This document shows positions 11,682 through 23,399 of a stretch of DNA of 64,000 nt, in pieces; within the stretch, counting starts at the first letter, position 1; each line of letters starts with the position of its first letter. The notes beneath the pieces were generated by a model. The model was not told where the DNA came from, did no database searches, and saw only the letters and a list, made by a program, of their open reading frames with translations. This DNA is from Mesocentrotus franciscanus (Eukaryota; Echinodermata; Echinoidea; Camarodonta; Strongylocentrotidae): NCBI GenBank assembly GCA_037976565.1, contig CP137679.1:11010992-11074991 (forward strand), in the 5' to 3' direction. The position numbers were made by a program, and so were the translations under genes.

Positions 11682-11985
11682 TGCGTCAGTCACACCTTTG
11701 CGTATCTGGCTTGCGTATTGCTGCGTATTTATGGCAAGCAGTTTTAACATTTATTCCTATTTCTTGATATCAAGAAATTAATTCTTTTATATCAAGAAAC
11801 GATGTTCTGTTGTAAAGCAATGGTAATTCTTGATATCAAGAATTGAATTCTTGATATCAAGACTTCGACTTCTTGATATAAAGAATTCATATCTTGATAT
11901 CAAGAAATAGGAATAAATGTTAAAACGGCTTGCCATAAATACGCAGCAATACGCAAGCCAAATACGCAAAGGTGTGACTGAGGCA
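11682..11985. mobile_element. Foldback MITE with TA target duplication and internal 16-bp palindromes
   Basis: The ends TGCGTCAGTCACACCTTTGC and the reverse complement of GGTGTGACTGAGGCA pair over roughly 90 bp, and TA flanks both sides. The interior repeats the perfect palindrome TTCTTGATATCAAGAA or near copies about five times (from 11761, 11827, 11847, 11870 and 11892). There is no coding potential, so a non-autonomous Tc1/mariner-type or similar element is likely. Confidence 0.75.
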
Positions 11986-12079
11986 TAAACCACCGAATCA
12001 ATAAATGTACTGTACACAGCCATATTCTTGACGAAGAACATTGGTACAGAACATGAACAAATAAATAGAAATGATATGT

Positions 12080-12460
12080 TGGAGAGAGAGAGAGAGAGGG
12101 GGAGATAGGGAGGGAAATGGATAGAAAAACAGAAAGAGAGAGAGAGAGAGAGAGAGAGGATGGGAGGGGAAAAGAATGAGACAGATAGAGAGAAAGATAA
12201 ACAGACATATATATGAAATATGAGTGTGTGTGTGTGTGCGAAATGAAGATTTGTATTTGTATGGAATTATTTACATTAATTCTTTATGTAATGATTTATT
12301 TTGAATGAAATCTCTAATTAAAAAAATATGGAAACAAAAAAGTGTGTGGGTGTGTGTGTGTGCGTGTGTGGGTATGTGTGTGTGTGTGTGTGCGGGTGTT
12401 TGTGTATTATGTACATGTTCGTGCATGTGTGTGCAGTGTGTACCTAATGGGTATAGGGTT
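12080..12460. repeat. (GA)n and (GT)n microsatellites
   Basis: GA-rich runs at about 12080-12200 and GT-rich runs at about 12225-12240 and 12340-12435. Their translations give low-complexity ORFs only. Confidence 0.9.
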
Positions 12461-12714
12461 AATGATTTGCTAAGGTATATTTTTAGCAAATACAATATTG
12501 ACTAAATGGTGTCAAGAAATGAAAATATATACCATGAACTACATGTACTCGAATGTCAGTCCTAGCTTGGGACAGAACTACAAAAAATGACAGGGTAAAT
12601 AGACCCTTCCCCCACTCACTCAGCGTCTACACTTTCGCCCCCCTAACAAAATACCCTGGCGCCGCACCTGTATGACAGTTAGCATGAACACACAAAACAA
12701 ATTAAACTGAGCAG

Positions 12715-13205
12715 TTCACACGTGTGTGGGCGTGTGCGAATGTGTGCTTGAGACGCCAGCATAATCGTGTTTTTTTTTTCTTTAAAAAATATAAAATAAA
12801 AAGGTCATACTAAGCAGTTTTGTTTTATCTTGTTCCCATAAAAATATTTATGTTCACTCTAGCCTATTTTCACTTAATTGAATTGTTCCATTTACAGGAA
12901 AGGAATTACATTTTATTGTGCAAAAGTTCAGGGACCGATTCAAGAGACCGGGGTAATAAAACAATTTATGGAACAAGTTACCACTGTTTTCATGTTCCCA
13001 TAGAAATAAGAGCTCTCTTCTTTTGAAACGCTCGTTTCATTATGACCCATAAAGTACAAACCAAGGGGCGTGCGCCATCTAGTTCCATCTAGTGCTGAAT
13101 TCGTCACTGGCATTATATTTGACTGAATTGGCCTTATATTCTGATAAATCAAATCAAGTGTAGTCGAATGATAATCTACAGCCTCAGATTGTCAGCATGA
13201 AACAC
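12715..13205 (+). repeat. Dispersed repeat copy A (GT-rich start, CA-rich end)
   Basis: It closely matches 23400-24085 in the same orientation and about 24988-25360 inverted. It begins in a GTGTG-rich stretch and ends in (CA)n, runs into a minisatellite, and lacks the 169-bp insert found in the 23.4-kb copy. Confidence 0.8.
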
Positions 13206-13599
13206 AGACATACACACGCACACACACACACACACACACACACCTTTTCATGTCGTCACTTTGTAGGTAAAGAATCTGCCCTGAAACACACACTTTGTCA
13301 TATGTCGTCACTTTGTAGGGAAACAATCTGTCGTTAAACACACACACACACACACACCTTTTCATGTCGTCACTTTGTAGGTAAACAATCTGCCGTGAAA
13401 CACACACATTTTCATGTCATCACTTTGTAGGTAAACGAACTGCCCTGAAACACACACACACCTGTTTTTGTCGCCCATTTCTAGGTAAACAATCTGTTGT
13501 GAAACACACACACCTTTTCTTGTCGTTACTTTATGGGTAAAAAATCTACCGTGAAACACACATTTTGTCATATGTCGCCATCTTGTAGGGAAACAATCT
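13200..13599 (+). repeat. Minisatellite, left part (split by a LINE)
   Basis: Roughly seven irregular copies of a unit of about 55-70 bp containing CATGTCGTCACTTTGTAGGT, AAACAATCTGCC and GTGAAACACACA with variable CA runs. The same array resumes at 17014 on the other side of the LINE, and a short related piece occurs at 37967-38062. Confidence 0.85.
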
Positions 13600-13754
13600 A
13601 TAATAAATAATAATAACAACGTTTCTTATAAAGCGCTTACCACCGAAGTCTCTAAGCGCTATAACAAACAGAATAGACTGATAAACAATTACATATTAAA
13701 CAAAACAAAAAAGTGCAAATAAACCTACAAATCACAATACATATGAAATACACA

Positions 13755-14170
13755 TCAATGTGAACAGAGTAAGTTAATCATTAAAAGCAATTTTGAATAA
13801 ATGTGTCTTAAGAGAAGTTTTGAATTGGCTAACAGTTTGACAGTTTTTACATTTAACGGTAGTTTGTTCCAAAGTTCAGCAGAAGCTTTGGAAAAAGAGC
13901 GATGGCCATAAGAAAGAGTTGATACAGAAGTAGACATTAGGTTTAACTGAGAAGATGACCGAAGATTACGTGAGGGTTTATATTCATGGATTAGTTCTTG
14001 CAGATAAATTGGTGCCAATTCATGAATGCATTTATAAGTTAAAACCAAGATTTTGTACATAATGCGGTACGTCACCGGCAACCAATGCAATTTTCGTAGT
14101 ACTGGAGTTATGTGTTCACAAGAACGTGTATGTGTTACTAGCCTGGCAGCAGAGTTTTGGATTCTCTGGA
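13755..14170 (-). pseudogene. LINE C-terminal domain
   Basis: After a frameshift near 14200, the segment [20 protein letters not shown] and the later [13 protein letters not shown] match the conserved C-terminus of CR1/L2-like LINEs. A related, better-preserved copy lies at 63201-63857. Confidence 0.8.
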
Positions 14171-14179
14171 GTTTTGCTA

Positions 14180-15702
14180 TTAACGAGTCCGGAAGGCCAT
14201 AAAGAAGGCTATTGCATTGATCAAGACGGCATGTAATAAATGCATGTATAAGCGTTTCAGTAGATTTTTATCAAGAAAATTTCTAATACGACCTATCTTG
14301 TACAAGGCATATGAAGCTGAGCGACAAATATTTTTTATATATTCATCCATCCTAAGATCATTTTCAAAGATGAAACCAAGGTTACGTGCACTTTTGACAG
14401 GTTGTATGGGAACATTAGCAATTTCAACAGATGGTAATTGGTTGGACTTTCTGAATCGAGATGTTACATGAATAACCTCAGTTTTATCCTCATTTAACTT
14501 CAAATCATTAGCAGTGGACCAAGCTTTGATATCATTTATACATCTTTCAAGTTTGGTAATGACAGAATGGTCGGAATCACGTTTCAAAACAACATATACT
14601 TGGGTGTCATCTGCAAATATCATTCGGCCTAAACCATGCGCTTCAATGATATCTTCAAGTGGTGCAGTGTACAAAGTAAATGACAAAGGGCCGATGACAG
14701 ATCCCTGAGGAACACCTTCAAGTGGTACATGAGGTTTGGATAAAGAGTCATTAATGACAATAGATTGAGAACGATTCATAAAATATGTTTTAAACCAATT
14801 CAAGGCAGTACCTGATACACCATATCTATTCCGTAAGCGATCAAGAAAAATATTATGACTGATAGTATCGAAAGCCGCAGAATAGTCTAAAAGTATCAAA
14901 ACAGCTTCATCACCTTGGTCCACAGCTAACAACAAATCATTATATACACGTAAAAGAGCAGTTTCAACGCTATGACAAGATTTATATGCAGATTGCATTT
15001 TACTACACAGATTGTTTGATGATAGATAGCCCTGAATTTGAGAAGCACAAGCACGTTCAATTGTTTTAGCAAGAAACTTAAGGTTGGCAACAGGCCGATA
15101 GTTTTTCAAAATTTCACAATCCAAATTTGGTTTCTTCAAAGAGGAGTGATTTGTGCTGATTTCAAAACACCGGGAAATTGACCACTTTGAATAGACATGT
15201 TTATAATTTTGGTAATGACTGGTAAAAGCTCATCTAAACATTTCTTAAGCAACCATGTCGGCATTGGATCGAGACTACATGAAGTACATGGAGATTTCAT
15301 TATTATGCCTCTGACAGTATCCTCTGATACTGGTGAAAATTCAGGAAATGAAGAATTGCATGAATCAAGCATGGATATGGAAACATCCGTTTTTGATGAA
15401 TCATTAAGAACATTTTTGATACTCCGAATTTTGTCGGTAAAAAAGTCCGAAAAACGTTCAGCAAGTGAAAGATCAGAATCGTCAGAAGGTAACACCTTGG
15501 ATACTTTTGGTGTGCACAATTTGTTGACTTTTTGAAATAGCTGCTTTGAATTACAGCCTTCAAATTGCTTTGAATGATGGTTTTGTTTAGACTGTTTGAT
15601 CATGCGATTATATTCATAACATTGGTTTTTGAAAATTTGTCTGTCAACTTCTAATTTAGAAGCATTCCAACGCCGCTCAAGGCGTCGTAAGTTCCGTTTC
15701 AT
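14180..15702 (-). pseudogene. LINE reverse transcriptase (frameshifted)
   Basis: Two overlapping frames (15702-15136 and 15139-14180) together carry the RT fingers and palm: NYRPVANLKFLAK, LDYSAAFDTISHN, GVPQGSVIGPL and the catalytic FADD (in MIFADDTQVY). The enzyme copies element RNA at the nicked target. The switch of frame at about 15137-15140 breaks the ORF. Confidence 0.85.
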
Positions 15703-16012
15703 TTCATGTAATTTTTCATTGAACCAAGGTGCGTTAGGACGACACCTTTATTGTGCGAGTTATCAAAGGTGCGTGCTTGTTTTTAAGGTCATTTAGAACA
15801 GAGTCGTATTGACAAACCAAGTTGTCCAATTCAGATGCGGGAGATTTATACAGAGGTGAATTTAATATATCAGTGCGAAAGACATTAATATCAATATCGG
15901 GAAATTTACGGAAAGAGATTTCAATTTTTGCTGGTTTTGGTTACATATTGAGTAAGTCCAGCAGAGGTTATGAGATCTGTAAAAATAGTAGCTTCTCTAT
16001 CAGTCGAGTCGT

Positions 16013-16798
16013 CTACATGAAAGTTGAAGCCTTCGGCGATGAGAAGTAAACCAGGTATAGATGCAATATCCTCCAAGAAGGTGCCAAATTCACGAAAGAA
16101 AATCGGTGCCAAATGTTGCTTATCTTTTGTTTTTTGGGGCCGATAAAGAATGATGAGGCGAAGAGTTTTTGGGAGTTCGATGATACAGCTAAATCAATAT
16201 ATTCAAAAGAATTGAATGATTGAAGTTCGGTCTTGTGAACTTTGAAGGTAGAACGAAGAAGCACACATACACCACCACCTTCCCTTCCAATACGTGGGAT
16301 GTGATGTATGTCATAATTTGGGAGAGTTGTAGTAAGATCGGCAATGGGTGGGTCATCACGATAATTACCTGTCAACCAGGTCTCTGTGACACATAAAATG
16401 TCAAGTTCATGAGTTAAAACAAGTTCGCATATGATTGGAATTTTATTCTTAATTGATCTTGCATTCCATACAGTAAAGTTAACTTTGGGTGAAGACGTAT
16501 ACGTGGATGCGGCAGGGAGATCGGGTATTTTTAGTAGTTGTTTCAGTCTACGACGACCACCTATTTTCCCCCTATGACTACGACTACGTTTGAACTGTTT
16601 CTGAAGTATACCAAGAGATTTAATTTGATCCAAAACAGAAGGATGCAAAGCATGTTGTGAAACAACAGCCTGTGGGGCACAATTCAATTTCAAAAGTTCA
16701 TCACTGTGATAAGAAATAGGAGTTAAGTAGGTTGATGCAGACTTTAACTCATTTTCTGTCTGAGGTCCAGGATTTGGATTGATATCACCAGATATCAA
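16013..16798 (-). pseudogene. LINE N-terminal region and APE-type endonuclease
   Basis: About 260 residues open just after a TAA stop. It starts with the 2A-like motif, then a basic region, then endonuclease landmarks: FTVWNARSIKNK, ILCVTETWL and GREGGGVCVL. The domain nicks target DNA in this class of element. The frame is lost near 16110, and a further endonuclease segment continues in another frame at 15921-16112. Confidence 0.8.
16763..16789 (-). other. 2A-like ribosome-skipping motif (GDINPNPGP) at LINE ORF start
   Basis: The nine residues fit the 2A core D-x-E/N-x-N-P-G-P. Upstream in the same frame, from an ATG at 16999, is a 65-residue segment beginning with a hydrophobic signal-like stretch (MEPLVLLFLFFLCG), separated from the motif by a single TAA. 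2A-like peptides are established in some APE-type non-LTR elements, including sea-urchin ones. Activity here is untested, and the stop codon would prevent it in this copy. Confidence 0.6.
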
Positions 16799-17013
16799 TA
16801 GTTATAGTTGGAAAGTTGATGATGTGTTAGAATAATAAGGAACACGTTGAGACAAATATTTTTGATGATGAAGTTGTTGTTTTCCAAATGGTTCACTTGT
16901 TTTTACATAGATTAAAGTTGTAGTCTCAACACTAGATGAATCACTACAGGGGACATGTCCACACAGAAAAAAGAGGAATAGCAAGACAAGTGGTTCCATT
17001 TTCCCAGTAGCAG

Positions 17014-17345
17014 AATCTGTCGTGAAACACACGCACACACCTTTTAATGTCGTCACTCTGTAGGTAAACATTCTGCCGTGAAGCACACACACCTTTTAAT
17101 GTCTTCACTTTGTAGGTAAACGATCTGCCCTGAAACACATACGCCTTTTCATGTCGCCACTTTCTAGGTAAACAATCTGCCGTGAAACACACACTTTGTC
17201 ATATGTCATCACTTTGTAGGGAAACAATCTGCCATGGAACATACAAACCTTTTCATGTCGTCACTTTGTAGGTGAACGATCTGCCCTGAATCACACACCT
17301 TTTCATGTCCCCACTTTGTAGGTAAACGATCAGCCCTGAAACACA
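17014..17345 (+). repeat. Minisatellite, right part
   Basis: A continuation of the 13200-13599 array with about six units. It is followed by a degenerate TTTAGGATTTAGGA-type run at about 17350-17400. Confidence 0.85.
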
Positions 17346-17450
17346 CGGTTTGGGTTACGTTTAAGGTTTAGGATTTAGGATTTAGGATAAAGGTTATCAT
17401 TAGGATTAAGACACAATACGACGAGCAATGCGATTGCTCTTAGCTCTTAT

Positions 17451-17538
17451 CTATTGCGTATCTTGCATTTAAATATTCTCTTGCCATCCTACTATAAATA
17501 TAGTCGCGTGCCTAACGCCAGTGATGCGACATTACGAC
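17451..17538 (+). repeat. 88-bp direct repeat, left copy, flanking the palindrome
   Basis: From CTATTGCGTATCTTGCATTT to GCGACATTACGAC it matches 31071-31158 with one visible mismatch and in the same orientation. The two copies bracket the whole palindromic region. Confidence 0.85.
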
Positions 17539-18267
17539 ATATTAATATTTTTTCTGTTATTGTTTTCATCATTATTATTATTTTTATCGTTGTTATTGTT
17601 ATAATTATTATTACATCCTTAGTGACACACAGTCAGCTATGCTGGGCCGATTTAGTTTACAAGGAAGTCTGGAAACTGAGTTACAATCATTATGTACATG
17701 AGGGTTACGACTTTAATATAATATGATTAGTATAACCCCGCCCGTCATTATGAAGGATTCTAAATGAGTATTACCAAACGTAGTGTGCGCACAGAAGTAA
17801 TGAATAATGTAATTATGTTAAGCACATTCACAAGTAAATAGTTACGTAAATAAATTACTAAATAAATTATGGTAAAATAAAAGAAATCTAAACGAAGATA
17901 AATGATATTCATGATGATTCTTTATTCATTATTCAACCTTATATTGAGATAAGAGTCCATAATAAGACAAAAACGAATCAAATGAAAGCAACTCGAATTT
18001 TAAACGATTGGCAATTCATTCTTTTGTTGAATAGATCCTAACCTCGTGCGCAAATCGATTCTGATATTGCTGGTTTTATCGTTCTACTTCGATGATCAAA
18101 TAGGATATCATGAGAAAAGCTAAAGAGGATTCCTTTTAGTGATTTAAACAGATTTAGTTGTGCGCATCTAATGAAATATTACTGGAGGAAATGTGGTTTC
18201 GTTCTTTAAGAACTAAAGAGACGATCGCAAAGAATTCCCCAAAAATCAACTTGGGGCCTGAAAAATT
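17539..18267. other. Left-side sequence with no counterpart on the right
   Basis: About 730 bp between the 88-bp repeat and the left arm. No gene or clear repeat was recognised and no inverted partner was found near 31 kb. Confidence 0.5.
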
Positions 18268-18749
18268 AATGTTAATACGCAATCTTATTGCCTAAAGAAA
18301 TCCATGTTCGGATCAGGCTATATATCTTTTTAATAAGATGAGATCTAGACAAAATACCATTAATTGCACACGAAAGGAAGATGATTTAATTACACTTACA
18401 ATAGGAGACGATATAACTCTTGGCTCTATAACTACAAAAAAGGTATATTCAATATTGAGTGCATCGGTTTTATCAAGAACCGTCAACTATATTATTTCAA
18501 TGGGAATATGGTTTTTCAGTTCAAAATGTGTACAATTAGAGATAACAGGATTAGCAATTTAATTTTAAATTTCTGAACAATATTTTACCTTCAAAAGAAA
18601 ATTGGTTAAAATGGCGTGTTCTTAATGACAGCAAAATTTTCATTGACAGTGTGAGGAGGTTGAAATAACTTTTCGTTGTTTTATTACACTGTAAACTCGT
18701 ACGAACATTTTGGAAAATCCTTCAAAGGCTTTTATATCACCTTTTCAAG

Positions 18750-18785
<36 letters not shown>
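18750..18785. repeat. (TA)n microsatellite in left arm
   Basis: About 15 TA units, mirrored at 30544-30578 in the right arm. Confidence 0.95.
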
Positions 18786-18786
<1 letters not shown>

Positions 18787-19207
18787 TGAAGAACTAGTGA
18801 TAGGCTATAAAGTGGACGATGTCACTTACGATATGTTAATTCTTATTTGCAACATAGCACAGTATACAGTCTATCGAAATTATATAAAAATGTACATTCA
18901 AAGGTAAAAAAGTACAATGCAAATTCATGGAAGTTCATGGTAAAATCACATTTGGAAAGTGTAAGTAACATTACATTTTGAAAAGAAGGTGAAGTTCAAA
19001 AAATTCTATCAATGGTTGCTATACAAATTGATTTAAAAAAAATTGTATGGTTATATGTTATTGCTAATAAATACATCGAAAGAGGATGAGAAGAAAACAA
19101 ATCTTTGTAATATTCGCACATTTCAATAGGTGATGGCCAAGGCTATTGAATTTGCGTTAGATTGATATTCTTCGAAAGTCTTTGCGATCAGATTCACTGT
19201 ATGTGAG

Positions 19208-19479
19208 TTAATAAGAATCACAGATGTGAATAACAAATCTTCCCTCTGTTTGGTATTTACAAGTTGCAACATGACGAATAGTGAGCGGGTGAGGATCGGT
19301 GTATGTCATGAACGGGGTTCGGTCGTTATAGTCGAACACCTTGATGACTCCCTGCTCGTACGTGACGAGGATTGACATCGTTCTGTTAATACTCAGTCCA
19401 TAAGATGGGTTGCGTTGCCGAACTACCACACATTCAGCCTTACACCGACAAATAAGATGAGCAGGCATTCCTCCTATAT
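19208..19479 (-). CDS. FAMeT-like gene left copy, exon 5 (second half of domain and stop)
   Basis: 272 nt from acceptor TGTTCTCGCAG to a TAA stop. It carries IGGMPAHLICRCKAEC, VTYEQGVIKVFDYNDRT, then PFMTYTDPHPLTI, the most diagnostic part of the FAMeT-like domain. Confidence 0.8.
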
Positions 19480-22400
19480 CTGCGAGAACAAAACAAAAAC
19501 AGATAAAATGAATGCGTACTCTTGGCCACAAGCATTAAACAAACATCGGTGTATCCAGATATTTATTAACAGAGGGGGCGGAGCACAGTTGAGTTCTTTC
19601 AAGCCAATCACCAACAGGTCCATAAACGATTCCACCGTTATACGGAAACTGGCATAATGGGGGAGGGGCGGCGGCGGCGGCCACATAGGCATAACTCGAT
19701 TGATGAAATGTAAATCCAGAGGGCCATTGCTTAGGGGAGGGTGTGGGAGGTGTCGCAGCGTCTTCTTTCCTTCATATTCCCGCTATGTTTTTATTTTCCT
19801 GGGATTTTTGCCATTTGATTGAGGGTCCTTTGCCCGCCCCCCCCCCCCCGTAACTAAGCGAATGTATTTGACTGTAGATAGTAGATGCCTGTAAATCATA
19901 AAAATTACTCATTTCGGGGACAAATATACAGAACTTACAAAATTACCTACCTTCGTCGATTGAACTTTCTATCTAACAACTTACACATAGGCGTTGTAGT
20001 GGGTGGGGTAGGATGATATTGGTGCCCTCCCCTCATTTCTATCAAATTCGGATAACCATTATTTTTGAAAAAGCTGGTATCGTTGTATTTTTTATCTCGT
20101 GTCCGTGTTCAAAATCCTATGAATATGTTATGACAGTATTACGTAATGCATCACCCGAGACTGAGACAAACGATCGAAGTCTCAAAATAATTGCTCGTTT
20201 AAGTATCATTCACTTTGTATGATCTATATAATTATAATGATACATTTTTAATGAATCGAGAACTTCATTATCATTTTGATCATCTTACATATGCCGTAGA
20301 TTGGTTCATCTGCTCTGTAAGGCGCATGGTATGTAGATCGTTCTGCCAGCGAGATAATGGTAGTGCCTACCGACCGAGTAGAAAACCGAATACTCAAATT
20401 CATGGATTTATCGGCTGGGACAGGCGGCAATCGGTCAAAAGGGTACCGCTCTCCCAAAATATTACATCGCGTAGTCCGGAGATGGATATCACCTAAAGAA
20501 ATGACATGATATATACATTTTTTGTAGATTTCTTTCATAGTGAATCGAGTATTTCACTCACTCGCTCAATCAATCAATCAATGTTTTATTAATGCTCTAC
20601 AAACAACAAACAAAAAAATTTGTTCTGTATTATGTTTATGTCCTCCAAGTTTTTAATGCAAAGCGCTTAGGGAATTATATCGTAATTATTATGCCATAAT
20701 AAAACACAATACATGGAAACGTATGAGACACCAAATCACCAATACGTTCACTATTTGAAAGAGGGGCAAGGGGGGTTGTCCATCCTGACAGATTTCCAAC
20801 TATAGTAGAAAGACAACCCGGACATGTTAAGGTAATCATTTGTCTTAGTATTTAAAACTTCCAATCCATCAGTTCCCTTTTCCCCCTTTTCTTCCCCCCG
20901 AAATATTTTGCGGTTGGGGGTGATATCCGCCCCCCTCCATTGTTTCCTCACTTGTTGCTCATGAGGTCCATGTCTGGATACGCCACTGACTAGTTTCGAC
21001 TTGCCCATACAACACATGACTTTAATTACCTGTGAAGTTACCGCTCCGAGCAAGAGAACCATTACAGACCGTGTCATCTGAAGGTGGCGTTGATGCTGTT
21101 GGAGGCACTGTAGATGGCTGAGTTTCATATGATTGCGGTTTCTCCGTCGCTGAAGAAAAGTAATCGTTATTTAAAAAAAGATGAAATGCCAGGAAAGAAC
21201 TTGGCAAATCGAGGGCAAAGCAAAGTATTACGTTTATATTGAACACAAAACAAGAAATTCTCCCCTTAATGGTGCCCCGGCAGCCATTTTATGCCCCAAT
21301 TGCGCCTGGATTAAAGTTTTTCTTTTTTCTATCAAAAAGTAAGTAACATGTGATCATAACTCTTTATTTGGTCTTTTCAGATTCTTTTCTGAGAAGTGCA
21401 CCCCTATCCCCGGACAGGGAATCCTGGATCGGGCACTGGAAGACGTACTTCTCTCTAATCAATATTTCATTTAAAGTAAATTGATTGCTATACATCCAGC
21501 TCTTGAATGGGTACATCTGTTGATTTATCCCACATATCTGGTTATATATTTACCGAGAACGCTGCAAATTTCGTGCTGTCTTCTGTTTCTTATTCCACAC
21601 CCTTTTGGAATCCACGGTGCTAGGTCGCGCTCAGACGCGATCATCGATTCATTACTAAGAAGACTTTTTCGACATCGGAGTCGAAAGAATCTCGTTGACG
21701 CATCGTCAAGTCTTTCGTGACATGACTGGGCATGTACACCTGTAGAGAGAGACAGAGAGAGAGGGGAGGGGGGCACCGCGGTAAGAACTTGCGAAGTAAA
21801 AACTATGTACTAATTTTTTTTTTTTTGGGGTTGATAATAATTTTAAATAGAATGCAAGGTGAAATGAGTAAAATACCGATTTTCTTTTTTCTTGGCGATT
21901 TTAGAGACATATGCCCACCTACCCTGTTTTAAAGAATCTTGCATCCGCCCCTTGACTTTAATTTCAAACGTGCAAAGTGGATATTAATGGTAATAATACT
22001 ACCTAGAACTGTTTACATATATCAATACATTTATTTAAAAAAAAAGGGGGGGGGGCTCTGAAAATATAAAGTCAAATGTTATGCTTAACAATGGTTAAGA
22101 GACTATTAGTAGTCCGAAATCGAGCAATAACGAGTTATTACAATGATTGCAAGTCAGACAAAAAGCTTCAATTTTTCTATCCTGAAAGATAAATCTTTAA
22201 CTTGTTTAATCCCTTCATCTTGACATTGTGTTTGTGTATGATTGTTCGAAATTTCGCAAAAAGGGGGTCACGCGTTACCCCATTTAAACATGAAGTGACA
22301 CATGGGTCTTTCTGCTTGTTTTAAGATATTTTAGGCAATTCTTTTGGCAAAATTTAGTTCAACGCTTCAATTCAATAAAAGGATTCCTAATATTATAATA

Positions 22401-22626
22401 GCAGAGGTAAAGACCGATCGATATTGAGCAGTCAATAAAACTGAGAAAGAAATAAAAATGTTATAGACCTACCTGATAGACCGGTTCCAATTATTACAGT
22501 AAGCACGATTAGGTAGTAGATCTGATCCAGAAAACAGATTAAACAAGAACTTAACATTTCAATACGACAACATAATATTCCGAATCCGAACAATACATTG
22601 CCCCAGAAGCCAGTCATAATTGTCAT
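19208..22626 (-). CDS. Predicted secreted FAMeT-domain protein, left copy (5 exons, 311 aa)
   Basis: Exons 22626-22473, 21739-21554, 21149-21030, 20492-20289 and 19479-19208 each have consensus splice sites, all introns are phase 1, and the join gives 311 residues. Residues 1-52 are hydrophobic and end in GTGLSG then VHAQ, signal-peptide-like (a second Met at 24 may be the real start). Residues 53-113 form a four-Cys segment containing SERDLAPWIPKGCG that I do not recognise. Residues 114-153 are a Thr/Pro/Ser linker. Residues about 183-306 resemble the farnesoic acid O-methyltransferase (Methyltransf_FA) domain: IYGIYIGG, then EQGVIKVF, DRTPFMTYTDPHPLTIRHV and EGRFVI. Despite its name, this domain occurs in many animal extracellular proteins with no proven enzyme activity. 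Several N-glycosylation sequons (NES, NGS, NFT, NLS, NRT) fit secretion. The gene is divergent from its mirror copy at 26139-30105. Confidence 0.75.
20289..20492 (-). CDS. FAMeT-like gene left copy, exon 4 (first half of FAMeT-like domain)
   Basis: 204 nt between acceptor TTCTTTAG and donor ATAT|GTAAGA. It encodes ERYPFDRLPPVPADKSMNL, then TIISLAERSTYH, ending in YGI of the YGIYIGG motif that is split across the intron. Confidence 0.8.
21030..21149 (-). CDS. FAMeT-like gene left copy, exon 3 (Thr/Pro linker)
   Basis: 120 nt between acceptor TTTTCTTCAG and donor ACAG|GTAATT. It encodes QPSTVPPTASTPPSDD then VCNGSLARSGNFT, a probably glycosylated linker. Confidence 0.75.
21554..21739 (-). CDS. 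FAMeT-like gene left copy, exon 2 (four-Cys segment)
   Basis: 186 nt between acceptor CTCTCTACAG, whose pyrimidine tract is a (CT)n run, and donor CTCG|GTAAAT. The cysteines lie in QSCHERL, RLRCRK, PKGCGI and HEICSV. No known domain was recognised. Confidence 0.75.
22473..22626 (-). CDS. FAMeT-like gene left copy, exon 1 (hydrophobic N-terminus)
   Basis: 154 nt starting MTIMTGFWGNVLFGFG and ending in LTVIIGTGLSG at donor TCAG|GTAGGT, phase 1. It gives two hydrophobic stretches, the second likely a signal peptide. Confidence 0.7.
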
Positions 22627-23104
22627 TATTTACTTTAAATCATGTTTTTTAAACTTTTTATTTATTGAGATTGTAATGTATACTCATGTATTTTACTTCC
22701 TTCCTGTATAGATCCTTCCTGCATGTCGTTACTACTCAAATTAGGGATATAGGCTTAACTTAGACAAAACTATAACTTAAAATCTAGATTTTGGGGAGAG
22801 GCAATGTAGGGAAACCGTATACAGAGCCGTGTGCTATACAAAGACTGGACAAAAATGAATAAACGCATGCTGAAATATTTAATCAATGAACATGAATTTT
22901 TAAAGGTTATAATGATAAAATGATTTTTTATTTTTATCAAACATTAAATTCACTACAGAAAGACGCTGATATTTCAATTTATTGATTAAAACAAGAAGAC
23001 CTCCCTTTTATCTCCTTGAAATAACATTACGCCCAAACTATCGGTTAGAAAACTGTTCCGATGACAATATTGTTTCACAGTCAATATCAAACACTGACCG
23101 AATT

Positions 23105-23195
23105 CTATAACTCCAACCCTAGACCAAAAGTGATATTTAACCCTAACCCTATCCTAACCTTTAACCCGATTGCAACCCTAACTCTAGCCCTATAT
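23105..23195 (+). repeat. Degenerate telomere-like (CCCTAA) tract, left arm
   Basis: Repeated CTAACCC/TAACCCTA words (AACCCTAACCCTATCCTAAC and later AACCCTAACTCTAGCCC), mirrored as GGGTTAGGGTTA at about 25565-25640. It is interstitial and too degenerate to be a true telomere. Confidence 0.7.
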
Positions 23196-23399
23196 CTCGG
23201 ACGCATCAAAACCCGGATTAAATGTCGCCAGATCACTAGGCGGATCGCCGAAATTTCCGAATGTATGAAATCCACTTTTTGTATACAATAAAGGCTTCTC
23301 ATGAAAATACGTACACTGAAGAGACGCATCCTGACTCCAAGGATTAAGAATACCGAATGAAGCACTAATATAATTAATCGACAAATTCTAAGAGAGAGT

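Larger units (their letters stand above)
13600..17013 (-). mobile_element. CR1/L2-like non-LTR retrotransposon, decayed
   Basis: A 3.4-kb element in minus orientation inserted in a minisatellite. AATCT at 13595-13599 and at 17014-17018 looks like a target-site duplication. From 5' to 3' it holds a short hydrophobic N-terminal ORF, a 2A-like motif, an APE-type endonuclease, a reverse transcriptase and a C-terminal domain, then AGCGCTTTATAAGAAA and a short ATT-rich tail. Frameshifts at about 16110, 15140 and 14200 plus a stop at 16802-16804 make it inactive. Clade assignment rests on the RT motif style (VPQGSVIGPL, FADDTQVY) and the tail, and is approximate. Confidence 0.85.

Noticed and set aside
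13200..13599. CRISPR-like array
   Set aside because: Units are irregular, contain CA microsatellites and lack unique spacers; this is eukaryotic minisatellite DNA.
14217..15535. Plus-strand ORFs across the LINE
   Set aside because: Antisense to the reverse transcriptase frames.
23105..23195. True telomere or chromosome end
   Set aside because: The repeats are few and degenerate, and the sequence continues on both sides.
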